DNA from: an uncultured Pelagibacteraceae bacterium
Lineage (GTDB): Bacteria; Pseudomonadota; Alphaproteobacteria; Pelagibacterales; Pelagibacteraceae
Length of the DNA stretch: 48,530 nt
Direction of reading: 5' to 3'
NCBI GenBank assembly: GCA_902546765.1
Contig: CACCLG010000008.1
Location: forward strand, 1-48,530
Positions within the stretch are counted from its first letter, which is position 1; each line of letters opens with the position of its first letter. The translations under genes were made by a program, and so were the position numbers. Shown here one piece after another: positions 46,847 through 48,530 of this stretch. The notes under the pieces are model-generated. The model did no database searches, was not told where the DNA came from, and worked only from the letters and a program-made list of their open reading frames with translations.

Positions 46847-47167
46847 TTAATTTGAAGGTTTAAAGTAACTTGAGCCTTTTTTCCCCGAAAAAATCTCATT
46901 TATCAATGGATGTTTAATGGGTTCTTCCGAGTCATCTGTTAAAAGATTTTGTTCTGACACGTATGCTTCATATGTAATTTCATCATTTTCAGCTAGTAGA
47001 TGATAAAAAGGCTGATCTTTTCTAGGTCTAACATTTTTGGGTATTGATTGATACCATTCTTCTGAATTATTAAATTCAAAATCTACATCATAAATCACAC
47101 CTCTAAATTCGAAGTGCTTATGCTTTACTACATCGCCTATTGAAAATTTAGCTTTTTGAATGCTCAC
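46847..47167 (-). CDS. hspQ: Heat shock protein HspQ / hemimethylated DNA-binding family
   Basis: The HspQ/YccV family acts as a protease adaptor or specificity enhancer in E. coli. The protein is about 106 residues. Matching patterns are KFSIGDVVKHKHFEFRGVIYDVDF, PFYHLLAENDEITYEAYVSEQNL and HPLINEIF. The start is uncertain: I use the GTG at 47167, but a TTG at 47170 is in frame, and neither has a clear ribosome-binding site. A 7-bp inverted repeat lies immediately upstream. It is divergent from ispZ and separated from ccmC by the leader region. Confidence 0.88.
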   Translation of the reverse strand: MSIQKAKFSIGDVVKHKHFEFRGVIYDVDFEFNNSEEWYQSIPKNVRPRKDQPFYHLLAENDEITYEAYVSEQNLLTDDSEEPIKHPLINEIFSGKKGSSYFKPSN

Positions 47168-47171
47168 CAAG

Positions 47172-47187
47172 CAAATATGGATATTTG
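47172..47187. repeat. Inverted repeat (operator-like) upstream of hspQ
   Basis: CAAATAT and ATATTTG are separated by two bases, a 16-base dyad ending four bases before the GTG start of hspQ and inside the 74-base divergent gap with ispZ. In AT-rich DNA short dyads are common, so its significance is uncertain, but the position suits a repressor site or an mRNA hairpin. Confidence 0.4.
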
Positions 47188-47244
47188 AAAAAAAAAATCA
47201 ATAAAAAAAATATGATTGTTTTATTAATCTGATAATATGTAGCA

Positions 47245-47796
47245 GTGAATAAATCTTTCTTAAAATTTATTACAGATATTGGACCTTTAGTAATTTTTTT
47301 TTTCTTTTATTATAATAATGATAAAAATTTAAAAATAGCTATACCTCCACTCATAGTTGCAACTATAATTGCAGTTCTTATAGTTTGGATACTAGAGAAA
47401 AAAATTCCAATGGTTCCACTGATAAGTGGAGTGCTAATTACATTATTTGGAGGTTTAACTATATATTTTGATAATCCAGTTTTCATCTACATGAAGCCCA
47501 CAATAATTAATATTTTATTCGCTTTAGCCTTATTTTTCGGAAAATATTTTACAGATGAGCCTGTTTTAAAAAAAATTTTAGGAAAATCTTTACCACTAAG
47601 TGATGAAGGCTGGAAAATCTTAAATAATAGATGGATGTATTTCTTTTTTGGTCTTGCATTATTAAATGAAGTAATTTGGCGAACGCAAACAGAGGAGTTT
47701 TGGGTTAACTTCAAAGTTTGGGGAATGCTTCCAATCACATTTATTTTTACTGCTTTTCAAATTGGTCTTATTAACAAGTACAAACTAAATGAATAG
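47245..47796 (+). CDS. ispZ: Intracellular septation protein A family membrane protein (IspZ/YciB)
   Basis: The 183 residues (GTG start at 47245) form an inner-membrane protein with five or six helices. The family features are seen: FITDIGPLVIFFFFYYNN at the start, GKSLPLSDEGWKILNNRWMYFFFGLALLNEVIWR in the middle, and FWVNFKVWGMLPITFIFTAFQ near the end. YciB/IspZ is linked to cell-envelope synthesis and division in enterics; the exact job is not settled. It overlaps the next gene by eight bases, in the frequent alphaproteobacterial neighbourhood of ftsY, ccm and ispZ genes. Confidence 0.92.
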   Translation: MNKSFLKFITDIGPLVIFFFFYYNNDKNLKIAIPPLIVATIIAVLIVWILEKKIPMVPLISGVLITLFGGLTIYFDNPVFIYMKPTIINILFALALFFGKYFTDEPVLKKILGKSLPLSDEGWKILNNRWMYFFFGLALLNEVIWRTQTEEFWVNFKVWGMLPITFIFTAFQIGLINKYKLNE

Positions 47797-48133
47797 AAAC
47801 TTAAAACTTGTTGTAAATAACTTAAAAAAAGATGAAGAAATAAAGTATTTTTTTGAAAGGAATGAGTTGAAAATTATTTTGGATCTCTATGCTAAAATGG
47901 TATCTGAAGGATCTTGGAGAGACTACGGGCTTTCAATTTCGAGCAAACAAGTAAGTTTTAGTGTTTTTAAAAATGCTGCTGAAAATGCCATCTATAAAAT
48001 TTGTAAAAACTTTAAACCATCAAACAAAAACTTAAGATATTTGATCACTGATACCAATGGTAAAATTCTAAAAAATTCTTTTGATCTTGAAAATCTATTA
48101 AAGAGTACTAATTGGAAAAAACTAAAAAATTAA
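47789..48133 (+). CDS. DUF2794 family protein
   Basis: The 114 residues carry the DUF2794 pattern: YFFERNELKIILDLYAKMVSEGSWRDYGLSI, then SFSVFKNAAENAIYKICK. The family is confined largely to alphaproteobacteria and has no known function. There is no signal peptide or membrane helix, so it is likely cytoplasmic. Its start overlaps the end of ispZ by eight bases. Its stop is directly followed by the stop of the convergent Bax-inhibitor family gene. Confidence 0.85.
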   Translation: MNRNLKLVVNNLKKDEEIKYFFERNELKIILDLYAKMVSEGSWRDYGLSISSKQVSFSVFKNAAENAIYKICKNFKPSNKNLRYLITDTNGKILKNSFDLENLLKSTNWKKLKN

Positions 48134-48530
48134 CTATCTTCTCTGACCAAAAAGTCTTAGCAACATTATAAATAAATTAATGAAATCTAAATACAAAGTT
48201 AAAGCACCCATAACTGCTTTTTTGCCCATTAATTCTCCAGAGTCTGAAGCAACATACATATTCTTAATTTTTTGAGTATCATAGGCAGTTAAGCCCACGA
48301 AAATTAATACTCCAATTATAGAAATTGCAAAATACATCATAGAAGATTTAAGAAAAATATTAACTAGTGAAGCAATAATAATTCCAATCAGACCCATCAT
48401 CAAAAAAGATCCAAATTTAGTTAGATCTCTTTTTGTTGTGTAACCGTAAATACTCATTGCACCAAAAGTTGCGGAAGATATGAAAAATACTCTAGTAACA
48501 CTTAAACCTGTGTAAACTAAAAGAATTGAG
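48134..48530 (-). CDS. Bax inhibitor-1 family membrane protein, cut by window edge
   Basis: The frame runs from the stop at 48134 to the right edge without interruption (132 codons), so the start lies outside the window. An internal ATG at 48457 should not be taken as the start, because the coding continues upstream (LLVYTGLSVTRVFF, then SSATFGAMSIYGYTTKRDL) with conserved family sequence. GLTAYDTQKIKNMY and ALTLYLDFINLF are also diagnostic of the YccA/YbhL family of membrane proteins with about seven helices. These have roles in calcium leak or FtsH control in some bacteria. Its leader cannot be seen here. Confidence 0.9.
   Translation of the reverse strand, partial: SILLVYTGLSVTRVFFISSATFGAMSIYGYTTKRDLTKFGSFLMMGLIGIIIASLVNIFLKSSMMYFAISIIGVLIFVGLTAYDTQKIKNMYVASDSGELMGKKAVMGALTLYLDFINLFIMLLRLFGQRR

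Noticed and set aside
48134-48457. Bax-inhibitor gene starting at the ATG at 48457
   Set aside because: The frame stays open and conserved to the window edge, so that ATG is internal and the real start lies outside.
48458-48530. ybhL-type leader RNA known upstream of some alphaproteobacterial Bax-inhibitor genes
   Set aside because: The bases in the window are still coding; the leader, if any, lies outside and cannot be judged.

Overview
The window is a gene-dense, AT-rich stretch of a free-living marine alphaproteobacterium of the SAR11 clade (Candidatus Pelagibacter or a close relative). The strongest clue is a full DMSP demethylase (DmdA, 369 residues) with its acyl-CoA ligase and dehydrogenase partners. 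Further clues are the alphaproteobacterial TCA and rpsP-trmD-rplS-leuCDB gene orders, very short intergenic gaps, and A+T-rich codon use. I count 50 protein genes, two of them cut by the window edges. I see no rRNA, tRNA, insertion sequence, prophage or CRISPR array, and no gene-free stretch over 300 bases. The three longest gaps (159, 127 and 170 bases) each appear to hold promoters and RNA structure.

Region 1 (1-25672, all minus strand) is one run of 23 genes read from high to low coordinates: ffh, rpsP, trmD, rplS, leuC, leuD, leuB, dmdC, dmdB, dmdA, asd, sdhC, sdhD, sdhA, sdhB, mmsA, mdh, sucC, sucD, sucA, sucB, lpdA, priA (cut). No gap in it exceeds 50 bases. It joins protein export and translation, leucine synthesis, DMSP demethylation, and the lower TCA cycle from 2-oxoglutarate to oxaloacetate. 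A methylmalonate-semialdehyde dehydrogenase sits inside the TCA block.

Region 2 (25673-27573) starts with an intergenic block of about 51% GC that looks like a structured 5' leader of ffh. It is followed, on the plus strand, by dapF and ftsY, driven by a divergent promoter. The SRP GTPase Ffh and its receptor FtsY therefore flank this block.

Region 3 (27557-34600, minus strand) is a TRAP transporter set (dctP, terminator, dctQ, dctM) followed by an amidase, an unlisted 58-residue membrane protein, a DMT-family exporter, an alpha/beta hydrolase and a secreted protein of unknown function.

Region 4 (34728-46676, minus strand) is a second long run of 13 genes. It starts with cytochrome c maturation (ccmC, D, E, F, G, H) and continues with a PagL-like outer-membrane protein. 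It ends with a two-carbon and 2-hydroxyacid module: an FMN hydroxyacid dehydrogenase, a class I aminotransferase, glycolate oxidase GlcDEF and an NAD(P) 2-hydroxyacid dehydrogenase. The module suggests glycolate or lactate oxidation feeding glyoxylate, pyruvate and possibly glycine. A leader with a 12-bp stem sits directly upstream of ccmC.

Region 5 (46847-48530) holds hspQ, divergent to ispZ/yciB and a DUF2794 gene, and then a convergent, edge-truncated Bax-inhibitor-1 family gene.

The least explained signals are the ffh leader, the ccmC leader, the hairpins in front of dmdA and dctP, the histidine-free SdhD subunit, and the PagL-like protein without its catalytic glutamate. All family names come from reading the sequence and recall; no database search was run.
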